A stretch of 64,000 bases of DNA. Origin: Oscillospiraceae bacterium. GTDB lineage: Bacteria; Bacillota; Clostridia; Oscillospirales; Oscillospiraceae. Positions 18,801 to 25,254 of the stretch are shown here, one piece after another. The notes beneath the pieces are model-generated. The model saw only the letters and a program-made list of their open reading frames with translations, searched no databases and was not told the origin of the DNA. Location of the stretch: positions 1 through 64,000 of the forward strand of contig CADAPH010000002.1 in the NCBI GenBank assembly GCA_902789745.1. The letters are read 5' to 3'. How positions within the stretch are numbered: the stretch's first letter is position 1; each line of letters opens with the position of its first letter. Made by a program: the position numbers and the translations under genes.

Positions 18801-19663
18801 TCACTGCGGGTATTGAGATTGTTGTTTAGAATGTCGGCATAGCTGTTCTGCAGTTCCAGCTCAGTTGTCGCCTCGTAATGAGTAAAGAACTGGCCATAGT
18901 TGCTGCAGGTGACCTTGGTGAGATCCAGGGACTTCCAGACGTCGATGCCGGTGTCAATGATGGAATGGTTAATCACCCGCAGTTCGCCCAGAACCGTGAT
19001 GGCATGAGGAATATCCATGTGGGCGCTGAAGTTTTCCGGCTGATAGATGCTGTCAACGACGACCTCGCCGCCTTGCTGAACGAGCAGTTCTCTGACGTTG
19101 AACTCGCCGTATACGGTAAGCGTCACGCCGCTGGGAACGATGATCTTAAAGCCGTAGCCCCTGACATGCATATTAACCGGGATGCTGAGATTATCCGTGA
19201 TCTCGATTTCGCCGGACCCCTCGAGGTTATACTCGCCCTCATAGTTCGCGGCGCATGCGGCGACCAGGGCCGTATACACTTCGGACGCAGACGGTTCAGG
19301 ATCTGCAAAGACTGCCGCCTCGTCAAGCTCTTCGACCACAGTCCCGTTCTCCCCGGCGTTGGCCTCGGGCAGGCTTTCCTGCTCGATCGGCTCCACGGGC
19401 GCGACGATCTCTTCAGGCTCACGAAGCTCCGCGTTTGTTACGTCATCGAATACGAAGTCTTCCTCAAGGATTTCCTCTTCGACGGCTTTCTCTTCGATAA
19501 CCACCTCTTCCATGTCGGAAATGGCCGGTTCGTCCGTGTAATCGCTTTCGAGCAAAAGCTCCTCTTCCAGATAATCCTCAGCAAAGCCCGCAGCCGGGAA
19601 TAAGCTCAGGCACATTGTAAGGCACAGGAAGACAGCTAAGGTTTTGCACAGTGCGTTGGACAT
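12848..19663 (-). CDS. Giant repeat-containing surface protein with cohesin and C-terminal dockerin
   Basis: 2271 residues. ATG 19663 is chosen because GGAGGTG precedes it by about six bases; the longer frame to 19753 adds 30 residues before the signal peptide. Layout: signal peptide (ending PAAGFAED); a Glu-rich acidic linker; seven long repeats (about 260-300 residues each) made of short beta-strand motifs such as LTVYGEFNV and LVVDGALVNNGRINL, suggesting a beta-solenoid; a cohesin domain (about 13050-13470; MAQFKVRYDSSVLRLVS, AVTFVWADT); and a dockerin (last 65 residues) with two calcium loops, DVDNDGFINVVD and DVTRDGSVNAID. No glycoside hydrolase or carbohydrate-binding module was recognised. 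Having cohesin and dockerin in one chain allows chaining or docking onto the neighbouring cohesin proteins. It is first gene of the three-gene set. Confidence 0.88.
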   Translation of the reverse strand: MSNALCKTLAVFLCLTMCLSLFPAAGFAEDYLEEELLLESDYTDEPAISDMEEVVIEEKAVEEEILEEDFVFDDVTNAELREPEEIVAPVEPIEQESLPEANAGENGTVVEELDEAAVFADPEPSASEVYTALVAACAANYEGEYNLEGSGEIEITDNLSIPVNMHVRGYGFKIIVPSGVTLTVYGEFNVRELLVQQGGEVVVDSIYQPENFSAHMDIPHAITVLGELRVINHSIIDTGIDVWKSLDLTKVTCSNYGQFFTHYEATTELELQNSYADILNNNLNTRSDMEPFVEIRFPFEAGQNTVTSVPAHTRLRARQGAYIPQGVTFTVSERAILAVIGDNLVVDGALVNNGRINLHDSSLIFGLTGEYSQGEHAIVYNGENITIDTSASEAYTALRDACAANYEGEYDLTGLGRIVIAQSLSIPVNMHVRGYGCGIVIPDGVTLTVYGEFNVSGLLIQEGGKVVVNGEQQPTNSGAHMDIPYAIMLEGELELINRGSIDTGMNVWKDLDKSKITYNQGGFCTHYEVTTVEELQAAYNDIVDNHLNTYENMEPFVEVRFPFEAQIPGVPTHTRVRTHDGAHIPQGVTFTVLEGGIFAIFNENLVVDGALVNNGRINLNGPIAVLGETGSYDEGENGGMYRNGGRFTFKTNAELLTELEQSIENDEYYELTNYGDFVLTNGATFEHKFFLRNYGTNFILPAGQTLRVKSGVSVDMNCLIVEEGAQVVIEDGASLSVYDFLEGDGRVTFGNDVWANLPAGYTPSLDYGVRCHINVDYEANNLQELYAYKEEAEALEDPFYGWMSIWFNWRITDEITFDRVELRLDGKNSNNNYSITVADGGKLTLNSGIWVRCTDLTVDGGTLINNSWIELCNDGNGETGVLGVNNGGVYDGSGEIIVRDIFEGDPDDHIDGIYGLIRSDYYEGAYLYNNAATVPSDQRLAPVLEAIKNGASTCNINNYGTIMITEDLTIPGNLSVSARNDGIFITDGATLTVYGELLADAVVIEDGGKLVVDASVGRGHVDAPKNFMIQGTGSVTLNDERSMIDCSYDSWLELDLSKVTFNGGAIGVHFDTDNEQDVVKAYQRIQADGLNEYTMMEPFIEMFFPFECDMVTETLPHTRLRAHNGVHIPAGKTFTVSSNSVFAFFDANLNIDGTLLNNGLVNLNGPYAFLGATGTYTPGEGARIMRNGQPYTFRTRADLLAELEQAVANGDNYFNLAGMGDFELTNGLTIPSGQRFRLECWGTNLTLPAGKTVRVEAGARFELHTLIVEEGASVIVEDGGYLNVYDFFELTGTLTAGNNVRLHIPAETDRTKITLGDYCNINVHFRPENEQQLRDMLAFAEGMEEPYHPDIQPQFPWELHSEITFNRVHLTINRNRGGLVIGSGGVLTLNGGLYCDGALITIEGDGRLINNSLLELDENGGVRGRLQVNDGGVYTGSGVMVVLNVDSSEEAVSYITGLNLSSFSINYIEDDHVVVFVDSGAVLTGLRNAIANHESYYNMNNLGPVSLGENETLMIPEGMHVSAWGTTLVVPAGATLNVIGDYSGTGLELYGQLLMGKGEVDWERENSNVNIRDHLVFGENAEASVGLQANLGLPGYALTDAVIKNQINRVHYTSWVHLNWNAYDADDINDAITRTPTLPDGFNGHADIRFPWVINGTVEIPSGLNLFVDGAYDNGSITISEGATLISNDFINLNAAPMTVYGTLTNNNCVEVNYDSGDRYAGYGTINFAQNSVYTGNGDLRVPNDDNAGQLITGLNLSLFEASDDYGYTSYRKTGEIWEAFATACSQSYDNYSGYNLSNLNSFTLQDDITIPQNMDVDFWNTNLIIPAGKTLTVNGGLHGHQLTVNGQLVLFDCDCYIDTVTVGDNGHVTLHDWANLHTEWYNSPSLFFNNNKVTFEIQNPENHTEIRFLADASDDTEFSILMNNFNALEDHYYGKIRIEYDKVLTSNLNTEAHGVQLEVRESLTVNPGVILRTDYLDLIGGNMNVNGTLFSNQEIHLQPDNDRGVPTGTITFAKDASYVSENGWFFVSDTDNPDSHIQGLNMDRFDITRYSNRDVGYHVKDSEEPIEYAADLVISSETLRRGDQVTVSVSLDKGIGAKMAQFKVRYDSSVLRLVSCAAGDLMTGKRQPTINDNNPGAVTFVWADTAHALNDAGTLLNLTFEEAAVGYNGSTEIFFASDYNNFFKVERNEANILMNFVPGSVNIMDITLGDVDNDGFINVVDVFAVLEHAVKINLLEGAAFTAADVTRDGSVNAIDANIISRYVAELINEF
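14280..19290. repeat. Seven long in-frame repeats inside the giant surface protein
   Basis: Repeat starts fall near 19290, 18490, 17730, 16850, 16070, 15230 and 14320 (minus strand), a period of about 0.76-0.91 kb. The first two are closest (shared IPVNMHVRGYG and LTVYGEFNV). Others keep the order helical ELEQ...-like start, IPAGKT/VTLTV, VVDG and NNGRINL. Divergence rises toward the C-terminus, consistent with recent duplication at the N-terminal end. Confidence 0.75.
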
Positions 19664-19875
19664 TTGATGCACCTCCATAAAATAATTGGGATAACTTCTT
19701 GATCTTACTGTGTGGTGTTGCCTTGATAGAACCTGGTTTGGCGCGTATTTCATCCGTAATTACCGTTTTCCCCCATATATTGAACCTCCGTTTTTACATA
19801 TTTGCAGATACTTTTCTTGTTTGCTCTAACAAAAAGGCGTAGTATAGAGCAACTACTGCTTCATATGTTTCTAAT

Positions 19876-19904
19876 AGAATAGCATATATTGGATTTTTCT
19901 GCAA
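19876..19904 (-). promoter_or_regulatory. Predicted promoter of the giant surface protein, with a ~205-nt leader
   Basis: On the minus strand TTGCAG (19904-19899), 17 bases, TATTCT (19881-19876). Transcription from about 19869 leaves a 205-nt untranslated leader before ATG 19663. I looked in this leader for a cyclic-di-GMP-I riboswitch core and did not find one; no other known riboswitch was recognised. Confidence 0.45.
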
Positions 19905-20050
19905 TAGAGAATAGAGCCTTTTTTCTCCCGCGTTTATCAATTTCTTTCGACAGATCAGGGCGTTTCCCAATTCCGCCTTGATTTATACCGGAAACAGCGT
20001 ATGACGGCAGTTGGACAGCGTTCTCTGCACATCGTCGATTTTAGAGTTTT

Positions 20051-20185
20051 AAAATAGATTGGCCCTCCGTGTGACCGGCACGGAGGGCCATAGCAAGAGA
20101 GATCTGCGGCTGTATTCTGCGTCAGAGAGGTGTTGAGACGCATGGGGCGAGAAACCCCCGGCAGCCGCTCAAGCATCTGATCTGG
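20051..20185 (-). ncRNA. Candidate structured small RNA with own promoter and terminator
   Basis: On the minus strand, an extended -10 promoter (20190-20195) is followed by about 135 nt with a consistent fold. Outer stem AGATC (20183-20179) with GATCT (20104-20100). Stem GCGGCTG (20168-20162) with CAGCCGC (20112-20106), enclosing two hairpins: GGGG/CCCC (20159-20144) and GCGTC/GACGC (20141-20119). An 11-bp terminator hairpin (20089-20061, GGCCCTCCGTG) with AATCTATTTT follows. The overlapping 73-codon frame has no ribosome binding site or protein-like composition. The RNA lies between the ABC operon and the surface-protein operon. Class unknown; it does not contain SRP, tmRNA or RNase P signatures. 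Confidence 0.5.
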
Positions 20186-20189
20186 TTTA

Positions 20190-20234
20190 AGTATAGCACG
20201 GGAAAACGTGCTGCGGAAGCCCCCGGGGGGGATA
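20190..20234 (-). promoter_or_regulatory. Small-RNA promoter with shared 22-bp upstream element
   Basis: TATACT (20195-20190) is preceded by TGC (extended -10) and, after exactly 17 bases, TTCCGC (20218-20213). TTCCGC is the downstream end of a 22-bp element (20234-20213; contains CCCCCCGGGGG) that occurs identically at 26281-26260 in the ABC-operon promoter at the same spacing. A 6-bp hairpin AGCACG/CGTGCT fills the spacer. Confidence 0.5.
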
Positions 20235-20244
20235 CAAATTCAAA

Positions 20245-21783
20245 TTATTTTTCAATGTCGAGATCGACGGTGACCTCGTAGTAGTCGCAGGCGTGGGCGG
20301 TCCAGTTACGGACGTTGGCCTTGGAGATCATGTTCATCTGCAGGAAGGAGCAGAAGAAATAGGCGTTGTCATCCAGAATGGCCTGCTGGAGCTCGATGGC
20401 GAGCTCGGCGCGCCTGGCGGTGTCGAACTCAACGGCAAGCTGCTCCATCAGATCATTGACGTGCTCGTTCTCATACGCGCCGAAGTTGTAGCTCATGCCG
20501 GGCAGGCAGGAGGTCGTGAAGAAATACTGCGGGTCGCCGGAGGGTGCGGTTACAAGCGCCGAGGCGTAGATGTCAAACGAAGTCATATCGGCCAGGAACT
20601 GCCGACGGTTCGCGGTGCAGTTGATGTCCACGTCCATGCCGATCTGCTTGAGGGACGCCTGCACGGACTCGGCCAGAAGCGGCAGCTCCTGACGGCTGGG
20701 GTAGGTCAGCCAGCGGATGACGAGCTTCTCGCCGTCCTTCTCGCGGATGCCGTCGCCGTCGGTATCGATCCAGCCCGCGGCCTCAAGGACAGCCTTCGCG
20801 CCCTCGGGATCGTAGGTCTCGGTCGTGATGTGCTCGCCGCCGAAGGTGGAGAAGCCGTCGGGGAAGGCGCCGTTGCCGACGACGCCGTGGCCGTCGAGCA
20901 GGACCGCGACGAAGCCCGCCTTGTCAATGCCCATGGCGATCGCCTTGCGCACGGCGGGGTCCTGCATGATGGGGCTCGTCATGTTCACAGAGCCGAAGAA
21001 GGCGCGGGAGGTCTGGATGCCGGAGAACTGGTAGGCGGGGTTTTCAAAGTTCGGGTAAGCCTCGTAGGCCATGCCGTAGGCGGCGTCGATGTCGCCCGCT
21101 TGGAGTGCAAAGGAGAGGGTGTCGCCGTTGGAGAGGGTACGGATCGTGATCTCGTCGAGCTTGGGGGTGCCGTTCCAGTAGTACTCGTTGGGGACAAGGG
21201 TCAGGTGATCGTCCGTCACCATGTCGACGGCGCGGTAGGGGCCGGTGCCGACGGCGATGCCGGTCTCAAAATCGCTCGCATCCACATCGATAATGCAGCC
21301 GTAGGGGTCGCCGAGATAGTTCATCAGGGCGGGCACGGGCTCGGAGGTGGTGATGGTCAGCGTCATACCGTCCGCCCGGATGTCCGTGATCTTGGTGTCC
21401 GAGGGCGCGCGGTCATGCACCTCCAGCAGATGGTCAAAGCACTGCTTGACGGCCTCGGCGTCCATGTCGCGGCCGGAGGAGAACTTCACGCCCTCGCGCA
21501 GCGTAATGGTCCAGGTCAGATTGCCGTCGTTTTCCCAGGCGGTGGCGAGCCAGGGCTCGAGCTCCATGGTGTCGGTGTAGTGCACCAGGGTCTCGCCGAC
21601 GCCGTAGCGGATGCAGGGCCAGCCGTTGTAGGTGCGATGCGGGTCGATGGTCTCTTCCCAGTTTTCCGCGTTGAAGGTGGTGTCGCCGATGACCATGGTC
21701 TTTTTATCCGCAGCAAAGGCCGAGGGCGCGAAGAGACTCAGCATCAGGCACAGGAGCAGCGCGAGGGACAGGGTTCTTTTCAT
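20245..21783 (-). CDS. Peptide/nickel-type ABC transporter substrate-binding protein
   Basis: 512 residues of the SBP_bac_5 family (DppA/OppA/NikA). Signal peptide MKRTLSLALLLCLMLSLFAP followed by SAFAAD; family features include LREGVKFSSGRDMDAEAVKQ, GTGPY and the repeated lobes of a class C binding protein. It captures a peptide, nickel chelate or opine-like ligand for the permeases encoded upstream. Unusually for a Gram-positive binding protein, the cleavage region (SAFA|ADK) has no lipobox cysteine, so it may be free or anchored some other way. It is the last gene of the operon (dppB, dppC, two ATPases, methyltransferase, this gene), 330 bases after the methyltransferase. Confidence 0.9.
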   Translation of the reverse strand: MKRTLSLALLLCLMLSLFAPSAFAADKKTMVIGDTTFNAENWEETIDPHRTYNGWPCIRYGVGETLVHYTDTMELEPWLATAWENDGNLTWTITLREGVKFSSGRDMDAEAVKQCFDHLLEVHDRAPSDTKITDIRADGMTLTITTSEPVPALMNYLGDPYGCIIDVDASDFETGIAVGTGPYRAVDMVTDDHLTLVPNEYYWNGTPKLDEITIRTLSNGDTLSFALQAGDIDAAYGMAYEAYPNFENPAYQFSGIQTSRAFFGSVNMTSPIMQDPAVRKAIAMGIDKAGFVAVLLDGHGVVGNGAFPDGFSTFGGEHITTETYDPEGAKAVLEAAGWIDTDGDGIREKDGEKLVIRWLTYPSRQELPLLAESVQASLKQIGMDVDINCTANRRQFLADMTSFDIYASALVTAPSGDPQYFFTTSCLPGMSYNFGAYENEHVNDLMEQLAVEFDTARRAELAIELQQAILDDNAYFFCSFLQMNMISKANVRNWTAHACDYYEVTVDLDIEK

Positions 21784-21977
21784 GATTGATTTCCTCCAGT
21801 TTTCATTCTTGCTTTTTCCGCTTTATGGGGTATACTGGAGACGGCAGAGGCGGATTCCCCGCCGCCTGTCAGTTACGGCGGCTTCCCTGTTGCTTTCCGA
21901 CGGCTCACAGGGAAGTCGTTTTTTTATCTACAGAGCCGAAGATTCGGCTTTGTATTTGATGATCATGCCGCCGCGTT

Positions 21978-22061
21978 CCGTAGGGGTCGATCCCCAGATC
22001 GACCCGAAATCCCGGATACCGCGCAAGGTCGGCGGGCCGATGAGGGCATCGTCCCCTACGG
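21978..22061. repeat. 84-bp intergenic palindromic repeat element
   Basis: Terminal inverted repeats CCGTAGGGG (21978-21986) and CCCCTACGG (22053-22061) flank internal inverted segments (GTCGATCC...GATCGACC). From general knowledge such CCGTAGGGG-bounded intergenic elements are common in Oscillospiraceae-like genomes. It lies between the methyltransferase and binding-protein genes. In the same gap another hairpin with a T run on the plus strand (21882-21926) has no gene entering it. Confidence 0.6.
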
Positions 22062-22113
22062 CAGGCACCAACTTGACAGCATTGCCTTCGAGGGGAAGGC
22101 ATAGGAGGGGGGG

Positions 22114-22839
22114 TTATTTATAGGCCGCGATGGTGAAGATCGGCGTGGGGTTGAAAAACTCGTCGATCTCGCGGTAAATGCGCTTGTAGACGCCCACGTC
22201 CACCAGAACGCGCTCAAAGCCCGCTTCGACCAGAAGCTGCACGTCCCACTGCGGGCGCGGCTGCTGGTAGGCGCCGACCTCCATGGTAATGGCTTCGTTT
22301 TCCGCCTGCATATACGCCGGCACCAGCTTGTGGGCGTGGTTTTCCGGCAGCTCGTGCTCCTCCTCGTCCTCGAGCGCGGCTGCGTAATCCGCATCGAAAT
22401 TGATGAGCACGCCGCCCGGTTTCAGAAGTCTGTACCACTCCCGATAAGCTCTGGCGATATGCGGCAGCGTCCAAGTGAGATTTCGGGTTACAAGCACGTC
22501 GAAGCTCTCATCCGGAAAATCTGTCTCCTCCGCGTCCATGATCTGAAAATTGGCGTGAAGCCCCAGAACCGAGGACATGTGCTTTGCGTGGTCGATCATC
22601 TCCGGCGTCAGGTCGATGCCAGTCGCCTCATGTCCTTCGGCCGCGAGCAGGCAGGCGAAAAAGCCCGTGCCGGTGCCGATGTCAAGGACGCGCAGGGTTC
22701 TCCCCTTCGGCAGGTACTTCTGAAACTCCGCGAGCCAGCGGTTCTTCTTCTCACTCTCATACTCCCGCAGCCGCTGCTGCTCGAAGCCCTCGGCCCGGTG
22801 GGACCAGTAGTGCGCCACGCGATGTTTGATACGTTCCAT
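22114..22839 (-). CDS. Class I SAM-dependent methyltransferase within the ABC operon
   Basis: 241 residues with the Rossmann methyltransferase motifs: I = VLDIGTGTGFFA, the acidic residue GIDLTPEMI, D in QIMDAEETDFP, and VTRNLTWTLPHIARAYREWYRLLKPGG. The RNLTW...AY.EW signature and the following NFDA segment are shared with the second methyltransferase at 61425-62207, so they are paralogues. Substrate unknown. Its place between the ATPase genes and the binding-protein gene of a peptide/nickel transporter suggests it modifies the transported small molecule, for example a metallophore; this is only an inference. ATG 22839 has AGGAG and follows the ATPase stop by 11 bases. Confidence 0.85.
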   Translation of the reverse strand: MERIKHRVAHYWSHRAEGFEQQRLREYESEKKNRWLAEFQKYLPKGRTLRVLDIGTGTGFFACLLAAEGHEATGIDLTPEMIDHAKHMSSVLGLHANFQIMDAEETDFPDESFDVLVTRNLTWTLPHIARAYREWYRLLKPGGVLINFDADYAAALEDEEEHELPENHAHKLVPAYMQAENEAITMEVGAYQQPRPQWDVQLLVEAGFERVLVDVGVYKRIYREIDEFFNPTPIFTIAAYK

Positions 22840-22850
22840 GGTGTTTTCTC

Positions 22851-23615
22851 CTATAAAAAACTCTCGATCAGTCTTTTGGTGTAAGCATCCTTTGGATTGC
22901 GGATCACGTCGTCGGGTCTCCCCTGCTCCACGATGTCGCCCTTGTACATGACCAGCACCCGGTCGCAGAACTGCTGTACCAGGGCGATGTCATGGCAGAT
23001 GAACAGGATGGAGAGGCCCTCGCCGTGCCTGCTGCGCAGATCGTTGAGCAGCGCCAGAATCTCCTGCTGGATGGTCACGTCCAGCGCGGAGGTCGCCTCG
23101 TCACAGATCAAAAGCTTCGGTTTGATGGCAAGCGCCCTCGCGATCGCAGCGCGCTGACACTGGCCGCTGCTCACCTGATGGGGATAGCGCCCGGCAAATT
23201 CCGGCGTCAGGCCGCAGTCGGTCAGGAGCTTTGCGACCTCCCTCTTCGTCTCCGCCCTCGACATGCCGCTGTTGCGGAGGCTTTCGCCGATCCCGTCGCC
23301 GAGGGTGCATCTGGGATCAAAAGAATCCGTCGGCGTCTGGAAGACCATCTGCATCTTCCGGTAAACTTTGCGCAGCTCGCCGCCGCTCACGTTGGTAATA
23401 TCCTCCCCATCGAGGACGATACTGCCCCCGGATGCGTCCAGCAGGCGGGTGATCATGTTGACCGTGGTACTTTTCCCGCTGCCGCTCTCGCCGATGAGGC
23501 CGAGGCACTCGCCGGGATACAGCTCAAAGGAGATATGATTGACGGCGGTGAAATCCGGCTGCCCGGTGCGTGTGAAGACCTTTGTGAGATCGTTTACTCT
23601 TAATATCGGTTCCAT
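22851..23615 (-). CDS. ABC transporter ATP-binding protein (OppF/DppF-type)
   Basis: 254 residues. Walker A GESGSGKST, Q-loop MVFQTPTDSFDPRCTLGD, signature variant VSSGQCQRAAIARALA, Walker B LLICDEATSALD and H-switch FICHDIALV. The signature reads SSGQC in place of the usual SGGQ, a mild variation common in this subfamily. Together with the next ATPase it forms the heterodimeric motor of an Opp/Dpp/Nik-type importer. It is 3 bases after the stop of the OppD-type gene and 11 bases before the methyltransferase. Confidence 0.92.
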   Translation of the reverse strand: MEPILRVNDLTKVFTRTGQPDFTAVNHISFELYPGECLGLIGESGSGKSTTVNMITRLLDASGGSIVLDGEDITNVSGGELRKVYRKMQMVFQTPTDSFDPRCTLGDGIGESLRNSGMSRAETKREVAKLLTDCGLTPEFAGRYPHQVSSGQCQRAAIARALAIKPKLLICDEATSALDVTIQQEILALLNDLRSRHGEGLSILFICHDIALVQQFCDRVLVMYKGDIVEQGRPDDVIRNPKDAYTKRLIESFL

Positions 23616-23618
23616 GCG

Positions 23619-24398
23619 TCACTTCCTCAATCTGGGCACGGCGGCCATCAGCGTGCGGGTATAGGCTTCTCTCGGATGGTTCAAAACCTGCTCCGTCTCG
23701 CCGTATTCGACCGTCTCACCGTTTCGCATGACGAGCACCCTGTCCGCCATGGCCCCGATGACGCCGATGTTGTGCGTGACCAGCACGATGGCAGTGCCGA
23801 AGGTTTTTCGCACCAGCAGCATCTCCTCTACCACCTGCTTCTGTACGGACACGTCCAGGGCCGAGGTCGGCTCGTCCGCAAGCAGGACGCTCGGATTCAG
23901 GAGCATCGCCGCCGCGATGCCGACGCGCTGCTGCATCCCGCCGGAGAGCTCAAAGGGATAGCTGTCCAAAATGCGCTGCCCGTTTTCAAAGCCGATCTTT
24001 CGCAGCAAGTCAAGCGCTCTGGCACGGAAGTGTTCTTTTTCAATCGCTTCATGCTCTCTCGCGCATTCCCAGAGCTGCGCGCCGACGGTGCGGATCGGGC
24101 AGAAGGAACTGCCCGCGGACTGAAAGATCATGCCGAGCTCCGGCCCGTTGAGCTTTCTGAGCTCGTTTGCAGGCAGATCGGGGAGATCCATGCCCTTGTA
24201 CCAGATGTCGCCCCTTGTCACCATGCCGAAGTCGCCGAGAAGCCCCATGGCCGCCTTGATGAGCGTGGACTTGCCGGAGCCGGACTCCCCCACGATGCCG
24301 AGGATCTCACCCTCGTCTACCGTGAAGCTCACGTCCTTGATCGCCCTGAAGCCGTTGTAGGTGATGTCGACGTGATCATATCTAAGAATTTCAGCCAT
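23619..24398 (-). CDS. ABC transporter ATP-binding protein (OppD/DppD-type)
   Basis: 259 residues. Walker A GESGSGKSTLIKA, Q-loop MIFQSAGSSFCPIRTVG, signature LSGGMQQRVGIAAAM, Walker B VLLADEPTSALD, and H-loop VTHNIGVIG. The start is ATG 24398, with GGGAGGTAAAGAG directly upstream; the longer frame to 24437 overlaps the permease gene and adds no conserved residues. It is 4 bases after the dppC-type stop. It powers transport together with the OppF-type partner encoded next. Confidence 0.92.
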   Translation of the reverse strand: MAEILRYDHVDITYNGFRAIKDVSFTVDEGEILGIVGESGSGKSTLIKAAMGLLGDFGMVTRGDIWYKGMDLPDLPANELRKLNGPELGMIFQSAGSSFCPIRTVGAQLWECAREHEAIEKEHFRARALDLLRKIGFENGQRILDSYPFELSGGMQQRVGIAAAMLLNPSVLLADEPTSALDVSVQKQVVEEMLLVRKTFGTAIVLVTHNIGVIGAMADRVLVMRNGETVEYGETEQVLNHPREAYTRTLMAAVPRLRK

Positions 24399-24402
24399 CT
24401 CT

Positions 24403-25254
24403 TTACCTCCCTCTGCTCTTTGGATCCGCGTAGTCACGGATCGTGTCGCCCAGGAGGTTGAAGATCATGACGGAGACAAAGATCGCAAAGCCGGGAGCCA
24501 GCGTGACCCAGGGATGGGTGGCAAGGAGGCTTCGCGTATCGCTCATCATGTTGCCCCACTCCGCCGTAGGAGGCTTCGCGCCGAGGCCCAGGAACGACAG
24601 GCCCGCGAGCTCCATCATCATCGTGCCGATGTCGAGCATCGAGGTGACAAGGATCGGGCCAATGATGTTCGGCAGGATGTGCTTGAAGATGATCTTCCAG
24701 GTCCCGCTCCCAGAGAGCCGGGCTGCTTTCAGGTACGGCGTCTCCTTCTGTGAGAGAGTCTGGCTTCTGGCGATGCGGGCGTACTTCGGCCAGGAGATCG
24801 CGGCGAGGGCGATGATCGCGTTCTGCAATCCGCCGCCCAGAACGCCCGCCACGGTCAGCGCGAAGACAAGGCCGGGAAAGGCGAGGAACATATCCGAAAT
24901 GCGCATAAGCACCGTGTCGATCCACTTGCCGTGCCAGCCGCAGAAGACGCCGATGCAGGTGCCGAGCGCGGTGATGATCGCCACCAGCAGGAGGGTCGAA
25001 TAGATGCTCGTCTTGCTGCCGACGATGACGCGCGAGAGCATGTCCCGTCCGTAGCGGTCGGTGCCGAAGGGGTGCGCGGCCGAGGGCGCGGCCTTCGCGT
25101 TGGAGAGATCCTGCAGGTAGGGGTCGTAGGGCGTCAGGTGCTCGCAGAAGACGGAGCACAGAAGCAGGATCACGGCGAGGGTCCCGAAGAGGATGAGGCG
25201 GGTTTTGACCGTATCCTTTTTGATCTTTTGGATTCTGACTGTCGGTTCGCTCAT
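24403..25254 (-). CDS. ABC transporter permease (DppC/NikC-type)
   Basis: 283 residues. Residues about 20-40 form the first membrane helix, then the HPFGTDRYGRDMLSR motif that is diagnostic of the DppC/OppC family. About five more helices follow with the EAA-type loop AARLSGSGTWKIIFKHILPNI. ATG 25254 overlaps the stop of the upstream dppB-type gene in ATGA (translational coupling). The longer frame to 25422 is spurious. It forms the membrane channel with the DppB-type subunit. Confidence 0.92.
   Translation of the reverse strand: MSEPTVRIQKIKKDTVKTRLILFGTLAVILLLCSVFCEHLTPYDPYLQDLSNAKAAPSAAHPFGTDRYGRDMLSRVIVGSKTSIYSTLLLVAIITALGTCIGVFCGWHGKWIDTVLMRISDMFLAFPGLVFALTVAGVLGGGLQNAIIALAAISWPKYARIARSQTLSQKETPYLKAARLSGSGTWKIIFKHILPNIIGPILVTSMLDIGTMMMELAGLSFLGLGAKPPTAEWGNMMSDTRSLLATHPWVTLAPGFAIFVSVMIFNLLGDTIRDYADPKSRGR

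Noticed and set aside
19664..19869. Possible cyclic-di-GMP riboswitch in the leader of the giant protein
   Set aside because: No GGCAAACC, GGGACGCAAAGCC or tetraloop-receptor parts of the GEMM-I class were found.
21882..21926. Hairpin with seven T on the plus strand
   Set aside because: It looks like a terminator, but no plus-strand gene or promoter leads into it; both flanking genes are on the minus strand.
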